Program-made: the position numbers and the translations under genes
The notes under the pieces: generated by a model
What the model saw: the letters and a program-made list of their open reading frames with translations, nothing else
What the model was told of the DNA's origin: nothing
The model's database searches: none
DNA from: Methylocapsa acidiphila B2
GTDB lineage: Bacteria; Pseudomonadota; Alphaproteobacteria; Rhizobiales; Beijerinckiaceae
Length of the DNA: 64,000 nt
NCBI RefSeq assembly: GCF_000427445.1
Contig: NZ_KE386496.1
Span: 3,154,504-3,218,503, forward strand
Reading direction: 5' to 3'
Part shown: piece after piece, positions 45,732-55,062 of the stretch
How positions within the stretch are numbered: position 1 is the stretch's first letter
Layout: each line of letters begins with the position of its first letter

Positions 45732-46564
45732 CGCCAGGGCCCGCTCAACGTGTACCGCGGTTATTGAAAGCAGACGCGCACCAACCCAGGGCCGCTTGAC
45801 ACCGGGCCATTCAGCAAACATTGCAGGCGAACTTCTGGCCTCCGTCTCTCTGCGTCGAAGGGCGCTGAATCAGTCGATCGCGTCTTCAATTCATTTGGTC
45901 AGCGCTAGGACGGTACATGGCAACGGATTGTGCGTTTAAGGAATGCAGCGAGCTGCCAAAGCTCAGTCCGGCTCGGGGGTGGTGGAGAGGTCCGGATGCC
46001 GTGCTGTCATAGGCTTTGTCGGCGAGCAGCTTGCGGGCTGGCTTGGCCTGATGGATCAGGGGTTCAGCAGGCGGACAATCATGTGCCTCTGCGTTGCTCG
46101 GACGGATACACCGCTCCCTCATATGATTCCGCACCGGGCTGGGGCCGCGGCATAGGCCGGCTCGCCGAGCGGCTGATCAAATGGCGCCCAGCGAAAGACG
46201 ATCGTCTGGGGAGCTGCGGCCCCAAAGGAGTCGAGCGCCCGGCGCCCTACTAAAACTGGTGCCGGAGGGGATTCGACGGTCCGGGAAAGTGCGCTGTTTA
46301 GAGAGGATTTGCATTAGGGCATAGTGGACGTCACTATCGGAGAAATGCGGACAGGCAGGTCCAAGCCTTGCGGCCTTTGCCAAACGTGGCCCTGGCGGTG
46401 TTTGGTTTTGCGGCGTACGTGAGTTAACGGGCCTCTGGTTTAAACAAATGGATTAAGCAGCAAGGCTCGCGAATGATTCGGCGATTCCACAAGCGTGTTT
46501 CCTGCTGGTCTACGCAGGGAAATGGGCACCGTGAGCAAAGCGAATATAGGCCGGCGGGGCACTA
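45732..46564. other. Gene-poor stretch with IS5-type fragment
   Basis: About 830 bp without an intact gene, between the transfer genes and the restriction enzyme. A minus-strand fragment at 46003-46086 is recognisable as transposase. The rest has short frames only, and an imperfect dyad near 46360-46420 (GCCAAAC...GTTTGGT). Loss of traG and other transfer genes may have occurred here. Confidence 0.5.
46003..46086 (-). pseudogene. Fragment of IS5-family transposase
   Basis: The minus frame reads DCPPAEPLIHQAKPARKLLADKAYDS, the segment around the second catalytic Asp of IS5-group DDE transposases (LLADKAYDS). Nothing else of the transposase or its inverted repeats is identifiable. A relic. Confidence 0.6.
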
Positions 46565-49500
46565 ATGACTGCGACTTACCAAACTCTCTTATCTGACTCA
46601 TATTTACGTGCGGTTTTTGACAAGGAGTTTCAGGCGTTTCAGGGAAGCGCGGCTGAAAAAGCACTCATTGACAGGTTGAACAAATGGTCAAAGAAGGCCT
46701 TTCAAAAAGAGACCTCTTCGGAAGCGGCTTTCATTAGCGTGTTTTTTGAGGACACCTGGGGCTATTCGCCCAGCGGGAAAACCCACGCCGCAGATGGTTT
46801 CACTTGCTATCCGAGATTTCCGGTTGCGGGAGCTGGCGCAGGCGGAGCGATCGGCCAAGCCGACGCAGCCCTTGGCGTTTTTGGTAGTGACGATGTTCCG
46901 CCCACGCCGCAGGTCATGTGCGAATTCAAAGACGTTCGCTCCAATCTGGACGGCCCGCAGAAGCGAAAGGGTAACAATCGCTCCCCGGTGAAGCAGTGCG
47001 CCGACTATCTGCGCGAGGCAATGAAGCCCTTCTTTGGCAACGAAGCGATCCAACCCACATGGGGCATCGTAACTGACATGAACGAGTTTCGCCTTTATTG
47101 GCGAAACACGATGCCAAGCCAATATCAACGTTTCATTCTCACTAAGAAGACAACCGACGAAGGAATTTCGCTGCTGGCTGAAGGTGAAGCCCCTAGCTTT
47201 CAGCGCTTTCTGTTCATCAAACTTCTGCACGCAGACAGTCTTCTGACAAAAGGTGGGCCATCAAGCCTTCTGAAACTGCTCAAATTTCAGAGACGTAGAG
47301 AGAAGGAGATCGAGACATCGTTTTATTTGGAATACCGGGCCTATCGAGAGCGCCTGGTCGATTTGTTGATTAAGTACAATCCAAAGTTTTCTGGCACAAA
47401 GGGCCGATTGGTTCGTCTCGCTCAAAAATTCATAGATCGCTGTATTTTTGTTATGTTTTGTGAGGATATGGGCGAGCAATTGAGTTTTCCGCCTAACGCT
47501 TTGAGTGATTACCTAAGCGAATTAAGTAAGAGCAGCACCTTTGAACCCGACGAGCAGGATGCGTGGAACAAACTCAAGGAATTGTTCCATGCCATGGATG
47601 CGGGTAAAAGGTTTCGGTCACGAGCGATCAATCGCTTCAACGGTGGTTTGTTCGCGACTGATCCTGAGTTAGACAACCTCATTATTCCAAATGAAGTTTT
47701 TTGCGCCAAGCTTCAAGGGGAGAGCGAGACCCTTCTCAAGGCTCATCCCCTGACATTATTGTATTTCGCGGGAACTTACAATTTTGGCACAGCGGGCAAA
47801 GAGGGGCAGGCCATTACGCTCTACACTCTTGGCCGGATCTTTGAGCAATCGATAACCGAATTAGAGGTGCTCGAGGCAGAAAAGGAAGGGCGTGAATCTC
47901 TCACGAAAGTCACTAAACGTAAGCGTGATGGGGTTTATTACACCCCCGAATGGGTGGTCGAGCGAGTTGTTGCAGAAACTCTCGGACCCCGACTTGATGA
48001 AATCCGAGCGGAGGTTGGGTGGAGTTTTGAGATTGAAAGCGATGAAATCGCAATTGCAAAGCAGACTGCGAAATCTCCATCCGAACGCAGCGAGGTCTTT
48101 AAGAGGCACGTCCAGGGTGTCCGACTCTTTCTTGAGCGTTTGGATTCCTTCACCGTTCTCGATCCGGCTTGCGGGTCTGGGGCATTTCTGATCCATACGC
48201 TCGAATATCTTTTGCGGGAGCGGCGCCGGGCACAGCGCGAGCTGGCGCTAGTGACGGGTGGAAAGCGAGAAGAACTATTTGAGTTCAAAGCCGATGATGA
48301 AATCCGTCAAATTCTTTCAAAAAATATCTTTGGCGTAGATATAAACGCTGCATCTGTCGAGATTGCTCGGCTTGCATTGTGGCTTCACACGGCTAAATCG
48401 GACCAGCCTCTTTCTAATTTGGATACCAATATTGTGGAAGGAAACTCCCTCGTTGGAACCGAAGTTTATGAATTCAAGAAAGATCTTCTTTCGGCAACTG
48501 AAGCAAAAAAAGAAGCGATAAATCCATTCGACTACGAAAAGCGTTTCCGAAGCATTTTTAAGTCAAACAGGCCGGGGGGACCGGGTTTCGATTGTGTCGT
48601 TGGCAATCCACCATATGTGAAGCTTCAAAACTTCAAAAAGGTTTATCCCGAGACTGCGGACTTCCTTCGCAACGCCCGAGGCCATGGCGACGTACCCCGA
48701 TATCAAAGCTGCCAGACTGGCAATTACGATCTCTACCTCCCGTTCATCGAACGTGGGCTAGAGCTTCTTAACTCGCGTGGTCGACTCGGCTTTATTGCAC
48801 CTAGCCTCTGGCGTTATAACGAATATGGCGAGGGACTCCGAAAACTGCTCCACGCGGGGGGGCATCTGGACAGGTGGATCGATTTTGGGTCTTTCCAGGT
48901 CTTCGATGAAGCCATTATTTATACCGCTTTGCAATTCTATACCAAAAGTAAGAATCAGCGAGTGCGTTTCGCTCTTGCACCTACTGGAGAAATCAGCCGC
49001 ATTCACGACTGGGACGACCCGAATTGGTTTGTCACGTATAAGGAGCTTCCCAAGGAAGACACCTGGATTTTGGTGTCCCGTCCTGAACGGGCCGTCATCG
49101 ACAAACTCGGCAAATCGTGCCGTCGGCTCGACGAGATTTCCCAACAAATTTTTCAAGGGCTCATCACAAGCGCTGACCCCATCTATCACTTCGAGCGTGT
49201 AGGAAAGAATCGCTACCTATATCAGCCGCCTAAGTCAGAAGGCGCGAGGACAAAGCCTCCAGCGGAAGAAATCGAAATTGAGGATGCAATTATGCATCCC
49301 TTGGTCTCCGGCCGAGAAGCAAACAGATATCAAGTTCCTAAGACGACGACGTTTATTCTATTTCCATATAGCGTCAGTCCCGGTCAGACATCTTTGCTCT
49401 CGAAGGATGTCATGATTAGAAACTACCCGAAAGCGTGGAAACACCTTAAGGGGTTGGAAAAAAAGCTACGTGCCCGAGAAAGCAACGGCTTTGATGATGA

Positions 49501-50449
49501 CACCTGGTGGCGCTTCGGACGCCACCAAGGCATCGATAAGCAGGAAGAACCAAAACTTATTGTTGCGCAGACTGTAAAGCGCCTTTCGGTTTGTCCCGAT
49601 CACAAAGGAAAATTTTATCTGAACAACGTCCGCGTGAATGGAGTTTTGCTTAAGAGGCCTGCAGACTTTTGGTTTCTTCTCGGCATTTTGAATTCGGAAA
49701 TTGCCAACTGGGTTTTCCAACGCATCGCCAAACCGAAAGAGGGCGGCTACTTCGAAGCCAACAAACAATTCATCGCTCCCCTTCCGATTCCCAAGGCGTC
49801 GACGGCCGAGGCCGAAAAGGTCACGCTACTCGCAGAGAAATTGACGAAGCTCCACACGGCGCGGCGGGACACTTTGGCGAATCTAGAACGCCGATTTGAC
49901 GTTTGTGAAACACAGGAAAGGTCCGCAGAGTGGCTATGGCCTTCGGTTCGCAGCTTGGATGCTTGGAGAGCAAAAGCCCCGAGTGGGCTTTCCACTCGTC
50001 AGACGACTAGTTGGGCGAAGGAACAACAAGTGAAGCAAGTTGAAACCAAAATTGATGAGCTACAGGACCGTTTGCGCCCGGGCGCACGCTTGGAAGTAAA
50101 GTTGGTGAAAGGTGAGCTGCGAGTCCAGGACGACGAAACAATTGTGCTTGATGGGGTTTTCGTAGATGCCGACGAAGCCAGTCAGATTCTTATCGCTTGG
50201 CGAAATTACCTTAACCTCAATCCGCTGCCGGATAACCCTAGCGCGGCGGCATTAGCTACCAACCTGCGCTGTATAAGAATCACTGACAATGCCGCTTTAG
50301 CAAGGCAAATCGCCGACCTGGACTGTGAACTAACTAACATCGAAAAAGAGATTGTTTCTTCCGAGGCTAGCCTGAATAAGCTAGCTAATCGGCTCTATGG
50401 GCTGTCGGTGTCTGAAGTTTCGCTCGTTTATGACCAGGGGTCGGTCTGA
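46565..50449 (+). CDS. Type IIG restriction enzyme / N6-adenine DNA methyltransferase
   Basis: A 1294-residue class I SAM-dependent DNA methyltransferase with fused nuclease, Eco57I-like. A candidate PD-(D/E)XK site is D100 (GQADAALGVF), E120-x-K122 (QVMCEFKDV). Methyltransferase motif I is VLDPACGSGAFLIHTLEYLL (~531) and motif IV is VVGNPPYVKLQNF (~680). The C-terminal half holds the target-recognition region (HPLVSGREANRYQVPKTTTFILFPYS, APLPIPKA) and a final coiled coil. GC is lower than in chromosomal genes. It is followed after 123 bp by an AIPR gene on the same strand, probably a two-gene defence unit. Recognition sequence unknown. Confidence 0.88.
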   Translation: MTATYQTLLSDSYLRAVFDKEFQAFQGSAAEKALIDRLNKWSKKAFQKETSSEAAFISVFFEDTWGYSPSGKTHAADGFTCYPRFPVAGAGAGGAIGQADAALGVFGSDDVPPTPQVMCEFKDVRSNLDGPQKRKGNNRSPVKQCADYLREAMKPFFGNEAIQPTWGIVTDMNEFRLYWRNTMPSQYQRFILTKKTTDEGISLLAEGEAPSFQRFLFIKLLHADSLLTKGGPSSLLKLLKFQRRREKEIETSFYLEYRAYRERLVDLLIKYNPKFSGTKGRLVRLAQKFIDRCIFVMFCEDMGEQLSFPPNALSDYLSELSKSSTFEPDEQDAWNKLKELFHAMDAGKRFRSRAINRFNGGLFATDPELDNLIIPNEVFCAKLQGESETLLKAHPLTLLYFAGTYNFGTAGKEGQAITLYTLGRIFEQSITELEVLEAEKEGRESLTKVTKRKRDGVYYTPEWVVERVVAETLGPRLDEIRAEVGWSFEIESDEIAIAKQTAKSPSERSEVFKRHVQGVRLFLERLDSFTVLDPACGSGAFLIHTLEYLLRERRRAQRELALVTGGKREELFEFKADDEIRQILSKNIFGVDINAASVEIARLALWLHTAKSDQPLSNLDTNIVEGNSLVGTEVYEFKKDLLSATEAKKEAINPFDYEKRFRSIFKSNRPGGPGFDCVVGNPPYVKLQNFKKVYPETADFLRNARGHGDVPRYQSCQTGNYDLYLPFIERGLELLNSRGRLGFIAPSLWRYNEYGEGLRKLLHAGGHLDRWIDFGSFQVFDEAIIYTALQFYTKSKNQRVRFALAPTGEISRIHDWDDPNWFVTYKELPKEDTWILVSRPERAVIDKLGKSCRRLDEISQQIFQGLITSADPIYHFERVGKNRYLYQPPKSEGARTKPPAEEIEIEDAIMHPLVSGREANRYQVPKTTTFILFPYSVSPGQTSLLSKDVMIRNYPKAWKHLKGLEKKLRARESNGFDDDTWWRFGRHQGIDKQEEPKLIVAQTVKRLSVCPDHKGKFYLNNVRVNGVLLKRPADFWFLLGILNSEIANWVFQRIAKPKEGGYFEANKQFIAPLPIPKASTAEAEKVTLLAEKLTKLHTARRDTLANLERRFDVCETQERSAEWLWPSVRSLDAWRAKAPSGLSTRQTTSWAKEQQVKQVETKIDELQDRLRPGARLEVKLVKGELRVQDDETIVLDGVFVDADEASQILIAWRNYLNLNPLPDNPSAAALATNLRCIRITDNAALARQIADLDCELTNIEKEIVSSEASLNKLANRLYGLSVSEVSLVYDQGSV

Positions 50450-50572
50450 TATTTTAGTCTTTGCTGAAGAGGTTTAGGCTGCTCGTTAGGCGGCAGATTA
50501 TTTTGATTTCCTAAGGCCGGACGAAGACAGTCAGGCCAGCGAAAACCGACTGTTAAAAATTGGGGGCTTTTT

Positions 50573-52429
50573 ATGATTCTATTTGAGGAATTTGAAGAGC
50601 AATGGCTTGAGGAAATTCGAGCCGATAACCCCAGTACGACTCAATTAGGCAACCGATTCGCGCAAAAAATCCTTCGGGACTGGCACGAGATCGACGAGGC
50701 CACGGCTGAGATTATTCTGTGCGACGGCGCGGGCGATGGCGGGATTGATGCTGCCGTCTTCGTAAAAGCCGATCCGGCGGAGGGTATCGAAGGCTCCACC
50801 TGGATTCTCGTTCAAAGCAAATATGGGACGGCACTAAGTGGCCCAAATACAATTACGCTAGAAGCGCAAAAGCTGTTTGCTACGCTTGAGGGTAAGAGGG
50901 CATCGTTATCGTCGTTATCGAATGAACTGGTGGGGCGATTGAAAACCTTCCTATCGAACATGGGCGACAGAGATAAACTGGAATACGTTGTGGCCACGAG
51001 CCGAAAGCTTGATGATCAGGAACACGAGTATCTGAACAACGTCCGCGTCCTGGGCCGGAATAAATTCGGCGATTGCTTCGATACAGATTCGGTTTCTGTT
51101 GAGACTATCTATAACAAGGTTCGTGAAGAGGAAGAGAAAGTCGTTGGCCCTCAGCTTTCGGTCAAGCTTACTACCTCAGTAACCGCTTCGACAAAAGAGC
51201 TTCATATCGGTGCAACGACGTTGCCGAATGTTTTTGCGTTTATGCAGGAATACAAAAGCAAGTCCGGCGATCTGGACATGTTATATGAAAAAAATGTTCG
51301 TAAGTTTCTGGGCAACAAACGCAAGGTCAACAAAGGCATTGAGAAGACAATCGAGACAAACCCTGAGCGGTTCGGGCTTTACAACAATGGCATCACCATT
51401 GTCGCCGAGCAGCTCTCGCACAGCACCGGCGGCGAACTTAGTCTCGTAAATCCCTTCATCGTCAATGGTTGTCAGACCACACGCTCGATCTGGTCTGTCT
51501 TACAGCGAAAGCTGAATGCAGGCGGCTCTGCGCCGACCGAAAAACAAAAGGAATGGGAAGAGCGACTTAAGCTAGGCGTGGTCGTTACTAAAATCGTTTT
51601 GGTAGGTGCGGGCGGCGAAGCGCTGCTGACGGAGACGACGCGCTACACCAACATGCAAAATGCGGTCGGTGAGAAGGACTTTATTGCACTAGAAGAAGAT
51701 TTTCGAACATGGGTGCCTGCGTTCAATAACCGCTTTGGCGTGTTTCTAGAGATCCAACGTGGGGCGTGGGAAGCGCGCCGTGCCTTCCAGAAGCAAAATC
51801 CCACGGTGACACCCTTGTATTCGGAGTCTGCAAACGCGTTCGACCTGCTCAAAGCGTATGCCGCTGGCTGGCTGGTCGAGCCCGGTATCGCCTTCGGGAA
51901 AAACCCGCCATTTGCGCCCGGCGGATCGCTCTTCAACAAAATCGTAAACGAGCCAAGTTTCGGAACAGACTCATTGTACGCGGCGTACCAGCTGCAACGC
52001 CTTGCGGGCGGATATGGTTTCGGGCGTGGAGCGCAAAAGCAATCCCGAGGCCAAACCCGCTATTTGTTTATGATGGTGGTGATCGATATCGTGAAAGATT
52101 GCCTGCTCTATCTGGGTAAAAACCGTACGAACATTGATCTTGTGAAAGCAGTCCAATCCCTTGCCGATTCAGATTTGCTTCGGCATGTCGGGGATGCAGC
52201 GATCCAGGTGATCGATGATTATATGACGAGCGGCGCAGAAGACTCTATTTATTTGGAGCCTGAGTTTCAAAAAACCAATGATCTGAATGCTTTCCTAAAG
52301 TCAGAAAAGCTCGGAAAGAGCGATGAGTTCTCGCCAAACCTCCGAACCCAGCTTTCCATGGCAAAGAAAATCTTCCGCAAAGGAGAGCAAGCAATAGCTA
52401 TCAATAAGGCTCTTAACGAAGCGATATGA
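50573..52429 (+). CDS. AIPR-family protein with Mrr-like nuclease N-terminus
   Basis: A 618-residue AIPR (abortive phage infection) protein. The N-terminus has a restriction-endonuclease-like site: DGAGDGGIDAAVF (D55...D59) and WILVQSKYG (Q81-x-K83), a QxK variant as in Mrr-type nucleases. The AIPR domain is clear from RKFLGNKRKVNKGIEKTIETNPERFGLYNNGITIVAEQ and FIVNGCQTTRSIWSVL. AIPR proteins occur in several multi-gene phage-defence systems and next to DNA-modification genes. Here it follows a type IIG enzyme, and I infer joint function. Low-GC composition indicates transfer. No other component (Z1 or MutL-like ATPase) is present. Confidence 0.88.
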   Translation: MILFEEFEEQWLEEIRADNPSTTQLGNRFAQKILRDWHEIDEATAEIILCDGAGDGGIDAAVFVKADPAEGIEGSTWILVQSKYGTALSGPNTITLEAQKLFATLEGKRASLSSLSNELVGRLKTFLSNMGDRDKLEYVVATSRKLDDQEHEYLNNVRVLGRNKFGDCFDTDSVSVETIYNKVREEEEKVVGPQLSVKLTTSVTASTKELHIGATTLPNVFAFMQEYKSKSGDLDMLYEKNVRKFLGNKRKVNKGIEKTIETNPERFGLYNNGITIVAEQLSHSTGGELSLVNPFIVNGCQTTRSIWSVLQRKLNAGGSAPTEKQKEWEERLKLGVVVTKIVLVGAGGEALLTETTRYTNMQNAVGEKDFIALEEDFRTWVPAFNNRFGVFLEIQRGAWEARRAFQKQNPTVTPLYSESANAFDLLKAYAAGWLVEPGIAFGKNPPFAPGGSLFNKIVNEPSFGTDSLYAAYQLQRLAGGYGFGRGAQKQSRGQTRYLFMMVVIDIVKDCLLYLGKNRTNIDLVKAVQSLADSDLLRHVGDAAIQVIDDYMTSGAEDSIYLEPEFQKTNDLNAFLKSEKLGKSDEFSPNLRTQLSMAKKIFRKGEQAIAINKALNEAI

Positions 52430-52839
52430 AATAAACGGTCGGCCGTTGCAGAGCTTTCTTGAGAAAAAAATCGAGATGCCGAAGTTTGGCTAGTGAGTCA
52501 GTTTGAATTTACGAATCGAACACCGCGAAGTCGTGACAACTTTTTCCACTTACACAGAGCGGGCGCGGGAAAAGAACAGAAATTTGGCGGCGGCAAGGCG
52601 GTCAGGGAGATGGCGATTTACGGACTTTCCGTGTCATCCAGTGCTCGAAAGGCGAGTCTAGCACTGGCGCGGCAGCATACCGTTCGGGCGTTCGGGTAAC
52701 TGGGTAGATCCAACTTTCGAGAGGGTGCGGCCGAAAAGTTATGAGTCCGCCTCTGCCAGCTTTATCGCAAGCCTCCTTGCAGACGTTATTGATGACGCCA
52801 AAATAAATACATAAAATTAGATCGTTATTTCAATAATAT
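52430..52839. other. Right end of the element, no gene seen
   Basis: About 410 bp between the AIPR stop and the right attachment arm. Open frames are short and unconvincing (e.g. 52493-52699). The sequence becomes AT-rich near 52800-52840, just inside the arm. Confidence 0.45.
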
Positions 52840-52875
52840 AGGTGTTCGCAGTTTTATCCTGAGGGGCGCGCCAAT
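52840..52875 (+). other. attR of the tRNA-Glu element
   Basis: The arm AGGTGTTCGCAGTTTT (52840-52855), then 8 bp, then the core GGGCGCGCCAAT (52864-52875). The arm is the inverted complement of 34330-34345. On the minus strand it supplies PQDKTANTYIIEITI-stop, the predicted alternative recombinase C-terminus in the excised form. Confidence 0.8.
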
Positions 52876-52994
52876 GAAATGAATAATTTAGAGATAATAT
52901 TTCTGCACGCTCCGGTCGTATGCCGACTCTTCCCCGATAAGGCGTCGCCAAACTTGCTCGAACTCCCGTGCGCGCCAGATAGGCATGTTCAGGC

Positions 52995-53213
52995 GTGTCC
53001 CGCCGAACTGCCCACTTTACGCAAGCCGATATTGCTCGCGCCTTTCGCGCCGCCCAGGGCGCCGTCACCGGTTGGAGCGTCGAAATCAATCCGGACGGGA
53101 CGATTCGGCTGGTGCGGGGAAGATCGGGGCAAGCGAATGCCCGTTTCAAAGGTCGCGCTGGAAAAGGAAGTTGTGCATTGGCGACCGCCGCGTCGCGCCC
53201 GCGCCTTCGTTGA
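52995..53213 (+). CDS. Small island-type hypothetical protein, probably decayed
   Basis: A 72-residue frame (MSRRTAHFTQADIARAFRAAQGAVTGWSVEINPDGTIRLVRG...). The phrase FTQADIARAxRAAxxxG...VEIxPDGTIRLV is one I know from small proteins that precede tyrosine integrases in Hyphomicrobiales islands. Usual length is about 60-75, but the part after LVRG looks altered, and the usual following integrase is missing. It is probably a relic of another island beside the tRNA-Glu element. Function unknown. Confidence 0.5.
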   Translation: MSRRTAHFTQADIARAFRAAQGAVTGWSVEINPDGTIRLVRGRSGQANARFKGRAGKGSCALATAASRPRLR

Positions 53214-53465
53214 CGGCGCCAGCGCTCGATCGAACTTGAGGGAGCGTTGTTTTCGCCGAAATGGTTTGCAAACATTCCAAGCGAACGATTGGAAACCCAA
53301 CTATTTGAACCTTGGCCATTCTGCCAAGAGGATCACAAGCTAAGTTTTCGCTGGTTTCCCCAACGCCTGAAATAAGCGCGGGCGAACCCTTGTCGAACGA
53401 TCAGAAACTGCCCGAAAGATTGCCGCCCTAGAGGCAAAGATCCATCCGATTATTATTGAGACGCC

Positions 53466-53738
53466 TCAGCCATTCATCTGGTTGCGCATAGATTGGTGCA
53501 GAGCGTCGATGGCGTCTTCGAAAGATTCGAATTTTGTGCCGAGATCGCCGCCTCGGTAGCCTCCTTCCCCGTCGGGGAGCAGGACGACATAGGACCAATT
53601 CTCGTCAACCGCGTCGAAGATCAAAACGCCTAGAATTGCGGCGAGCCGAAACCAGCCGCGCTCGTGGGCCCATGGAAAGGACCCGCGGGAGACGTGGTGC
53701 TGGTCGAATTCATCGCGAGTAATCGCTTCGATGCTCAT
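53466..53738 (-). CDS. Small hypothetical protein
   Basis: A 90-residue protein, MSIEAITRDEFDQHHVSRGSFPWAHERGWFRLAAILGVLIFDAVDENWSYVVLLPDGEGGYRGGDLGTKFESFEDAIDALHQSM. Its regular amino-acid use and a plausible alpha-beta layout suggest a real gene, and I recall similar unnamed short proteins in alphaproteobacterial accessory DNA. The stretch RLAAILGVLIF is hydrophobic but probably a buried strand. No partner is apparent. Function unknown. Confidence 0.65.
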   Translation of the reverse strand: MSIEAITRDEFDQHHVSRGSFPWAHERGWFRLAAILGVLIFDAVDENWSYVVLLPDGEGGYRGGDLGTKFESFEDAIDALHQSMRNQMNG

Positions 53739-54204
53739 CGCTGTTGCCCGTAAATGATAGGTTCAAGCCATGTGTTGGCGCTTTACCCAATTTTTCAGCT
53801 GGCCTGAGTTCGTCAAGCTGCATCGCCTGTCCCAGCCGCGCGCAATCTGCGCCCGCGGTACAATATCACGCTGACAACTACGGTCGAGACGATCCGGTCG
53901 ACAGACGTTGGCGCAGAGCTCGTGCCGATGCGATCTGGCGGAAGAAGACAATCAAGGAGCTTCCTCTGACCTTCTATGCGCACGCGGAGACCGTCGTGAC
54001 AATGCTGATGTGAGGCTCCGCGTTCAAGAGAGCTTGCCCGACGAATTTGGACAATAGGATAAGCAGAGTTTCTGCCCGATCGCGGCCAAAATGACTGTCC
54101 CAATAGGAGCGATGATGAGCAAACGACGACGCCGGCCTTCAAGGCGGGCTCTAGCGCAAACTTTCTGAATCAATGCAACGAATTGATAGGGAGCGTGAGT
54201 CGGC
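53739..54204. other. Decayed DNA, no intact gene
   Basis: About 465 bp. Near 54112-54150 the plus strand reads ATGAGCAAACGACGACGC and then a frameshifted resemblance to the start of an IS3-type orfA; this is weak. No other feature stands out. Confidence 0.4.
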
Positions 54205-54897
54205 TCATGCAGCGGGAACTACATTCCAGATTTCGGGCGCGGCTTTGCCTTTGATGAGAGGCTTGACGAGTTTGAATTGACCTTTTCTGATCCGACGCAT
54301 CAGTTCGATGTCAGCTATGGTGATGGAGGCGCTCCGAAAGCGCTTCAATCCAAGCACTGGACCCAATCTAAGTTTAATCGATTGACGGTCCTGCTTGATC
54401 AGACTGTTGAGATATTTCGAGGACCTGATTTTGGTTCGTTTGCCGCGATGATGTTCGCCAAGGATTTCCCGGGCCGCCCGATGCGAAGCCTGACAGCATC
54501 AAGCGTGATGGCGTACGGCAGCTGCCCCTGGCTCTTGAACGCCCGACGAAAAAACGCCCTAGCGGCTGCGAGATCCCGCCTGGCGCGAAAGAGGAAATCC
54601 TCCGTCTTTCCTTGCTTATCGACAGCGCGATAGAGGTAGGTCCAGCAGCCTTTGATCTTCACATAGGTCTCGTCGATGCGCCACGAGTCTCCGGCCCGGC
54701 AGGCGAAGCGGTTCCAGCGCTTTCGAATTCCGGAACATAGCGCCGGATCCAGCGCATGATCGTCGTATGAGCCAGGAACATTCCCCGCTCAGCCATCATT
54801 GCCCACGAGATCTCGAAAGCTAAGCTTAAACCGAAGATGCCACCGGACGCAGAGGATGATGACCTCGCGGCCGAAATGGCGGCCCTTGAACAGATCA
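54205..54897 (-). pseudogene. Frameshifted IS6-family transposase
   Basis: The whole ~230-codon gene is recognisable on the minus strand in at least four frames. In order: LFKGRHFGREVIILCVRWHLRFKLSFRDLV, MAERGMFLAHTTIMRWIRRYVPEFE, MKIKGCWTYLYRAVDKQGKTEDFLFRARRDLAAARAFFRRAF, and IRKGQFKLVKPLIKGKAA near the end. These are typical of IS6/IS26-like DDE transposases. At least three frameshifts break it, so it is inactive. Terminal inverted repeats were not identified. Confidence 0.85.
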
Positions 54898-55062
54898 TCC
54901 AGCGCGGCATAGCCATTCGCTTGCTCCAAAGGCCAGTTCGCGGCGAATATGACCCGCTTCAGCCGTGTGCGCCAGAGTCCTCGCTGCATGAACCGACTCA
55001 CGCTCTCGACATTTCGTCGCGTCGCTTCCAAAAGTTAGCGCCACAACCCTGCAAAGCTCAAC

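Larger units (their letters stand above)
34311..52875. mobile_element. Integrative mobilizable element at tRNA-Glu, 18.6 kb
   Basis: Both ends carry the direct repeat GGGCGCGCCAAT (34311-34322 and 52864-52875). Inside each end is one half of a 16-bp inverted repeat: AGGTGTTCGCAGTTTT at 52840-52855 and its complement at 34330-34345. Joining the ends rebuilds an attP of about 59 bp, symmetric about GGCGCGCC. The integrase is the large serine recombinase at the left end. Contents: recombinase, small gene, large nuclease protein, DUF5677-like protein, AlpA, TraA relaxase, oriT, TraC- and TraD-like genes, type IIG restriction enzyme and AIPR protein. There is no type IV secretion or coupling protein, so it is mobilizable rather than self-transmissible. 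Confidence 0.85.

Noticed and set aside
34311-52875. Self-transmissible conjugative element
   Set aside because: No type IV secretion or coupling-protein genes are present between the ends; only relaxase, oriT and two accessory genes, so mobilizable is the limit.
52817-53275. 152-residue minus frame across the right attachment site
   Set aside because: It simply reads through the att arm and core from decayed flanking DNA; only its last ~20 codons matter, as the predicted alternative tail of the recombinase.
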